Shown here: positions 63,831 to 64,000 of the stretch, piece after piece | How positions within the stretch are numbered: the stretch's first letter is position 1 | Layout of the letters: every line of letters begins with the position of its first letter | Source of the DNA: Endothia cerciana | Taxonomy: Eukaryota; Ascomycota; Sordariomycetes; Diaporthales; Cryphonectriaceae | Direction of reading: 5' to 3' | Assembly: GCA_026119935.1 (NCBI GenBank) | Contig: JALRMH010000077.1 | Span: forward strand, 33,488 to 97,487 | Length of the DNA stretch: 64,000 nucleotides | Made by a program: the position numbers and the translations under genes | The notes under the pieces: generated by a model | Told to the model about the DNA's origin: nothing | Database searches by the model: none | The model's input: the letters and a program-made list of their open reading frames with translations, nothing else

Positions 63831-64000
63831 TTTAATAAACACTTTTAATATAATAATTATAAAAAAAATAAAGTAGAAAGATATAAGCTTTATAAACTAT
63901 TATAACTTTTATTAGTATTTATAATTATTTAGTAATTAATTAGCTTAGATTTTATTATTAAGCTATTTTTTTTATAAAAACTTTTAATTAAAATGTAATA
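63831..64000. other. AT-rich RIP-like DNA at window end
   Basis: Composition changes abruptly to very high AT with TA-rich strings and no frame. It resembles the decayed repeat at 3.3-4.5 kb (ttttttataaaaac strings). It may be flanking repeat DNA outside the putative Starship. Confidence 0.5.

Overview
The window looks like nuclear DNA of a filamentous ascomycete (Pezizomycotina, probably a Sordariomycete). Supporting signs are short GT-AG introns of about 50-126 bp with TACTAAC/CTAAC-like branch sites, an intact QDE-2-type Argonaute gene, repeats decayed by CpA-to-TpA changes on both strands (the repeat-induced point mutation, RIP, signature), and a DUF3435 tyrosine recombinase, the captain type of Starship giant transposons, known only from Pezizomycotina. 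Genus cannot be read with confidence.

Layout. 1-12.3 kb is a repeat graveyard. It holds an esterase fragment, a few decayed coding scraps, and then a nested pair of elements: a non-autonomous element with about 480-bp inverted arms (3279-11701) whose right arm is split by a 6.7-kb chromodomain Gypsy retrotransposon (4556-11291, 223-bp LTRs, 5-bp target duplication GTAGC, pol on the minus strand, plus an extra antisense ORF). 12.3-13.6 kb is a broken choline/GABA-type permease. 14.6-15.0 kb is a small conserved two-exon gene on the minus strand. 16.3-19.7 kb is a five-exon Argonaute (1024 aa) with its catalytic residues intact. 20-31 kb is gene-poor and holds mostly fragments: SGNH esterase C-terminus, a small secreted protein, an F-box scrap, an Hsp70-like scrap and dispersed repeats.

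31.7-57.1 kb is a dense set of lineage-specific genes, many in divergent pairs: disordered nuclear-type proteins, a frameshifted protein kinase, an ankyrin protein, three MADS-box-like small proteins, coiled-coil proteins, a secreted Ser/Thr-rich protein, two acidic-repeat proteins, and at the centre a head-to-head pair of a RING-patatin-like protein and a DUF3723-like protein. 57-60 kb is mostly empty. 59.9-60.6 kb holds a Cys-rich DUF3716-like gene. 61.2-63.1 kb holds the DUF3435 captain, reading leftward, with at least three lesions. The window ends in AT-rich, RIP-like DNA.

Interpretation. A captain at one edge reading inward, with patatin-like and DUF3723 genes inside, is the gene content described for Starships. 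The right part of the window is therefore best explained as the captain end of a decaying Starship whose cargo runs leftward at least to about 42 kb and perhaps through the 31-57 kb gene block. Whether the Argonaute gene is cargo or host DNA cannot be settled from this window. No termini or target duplication of the putative Starship could be proven.
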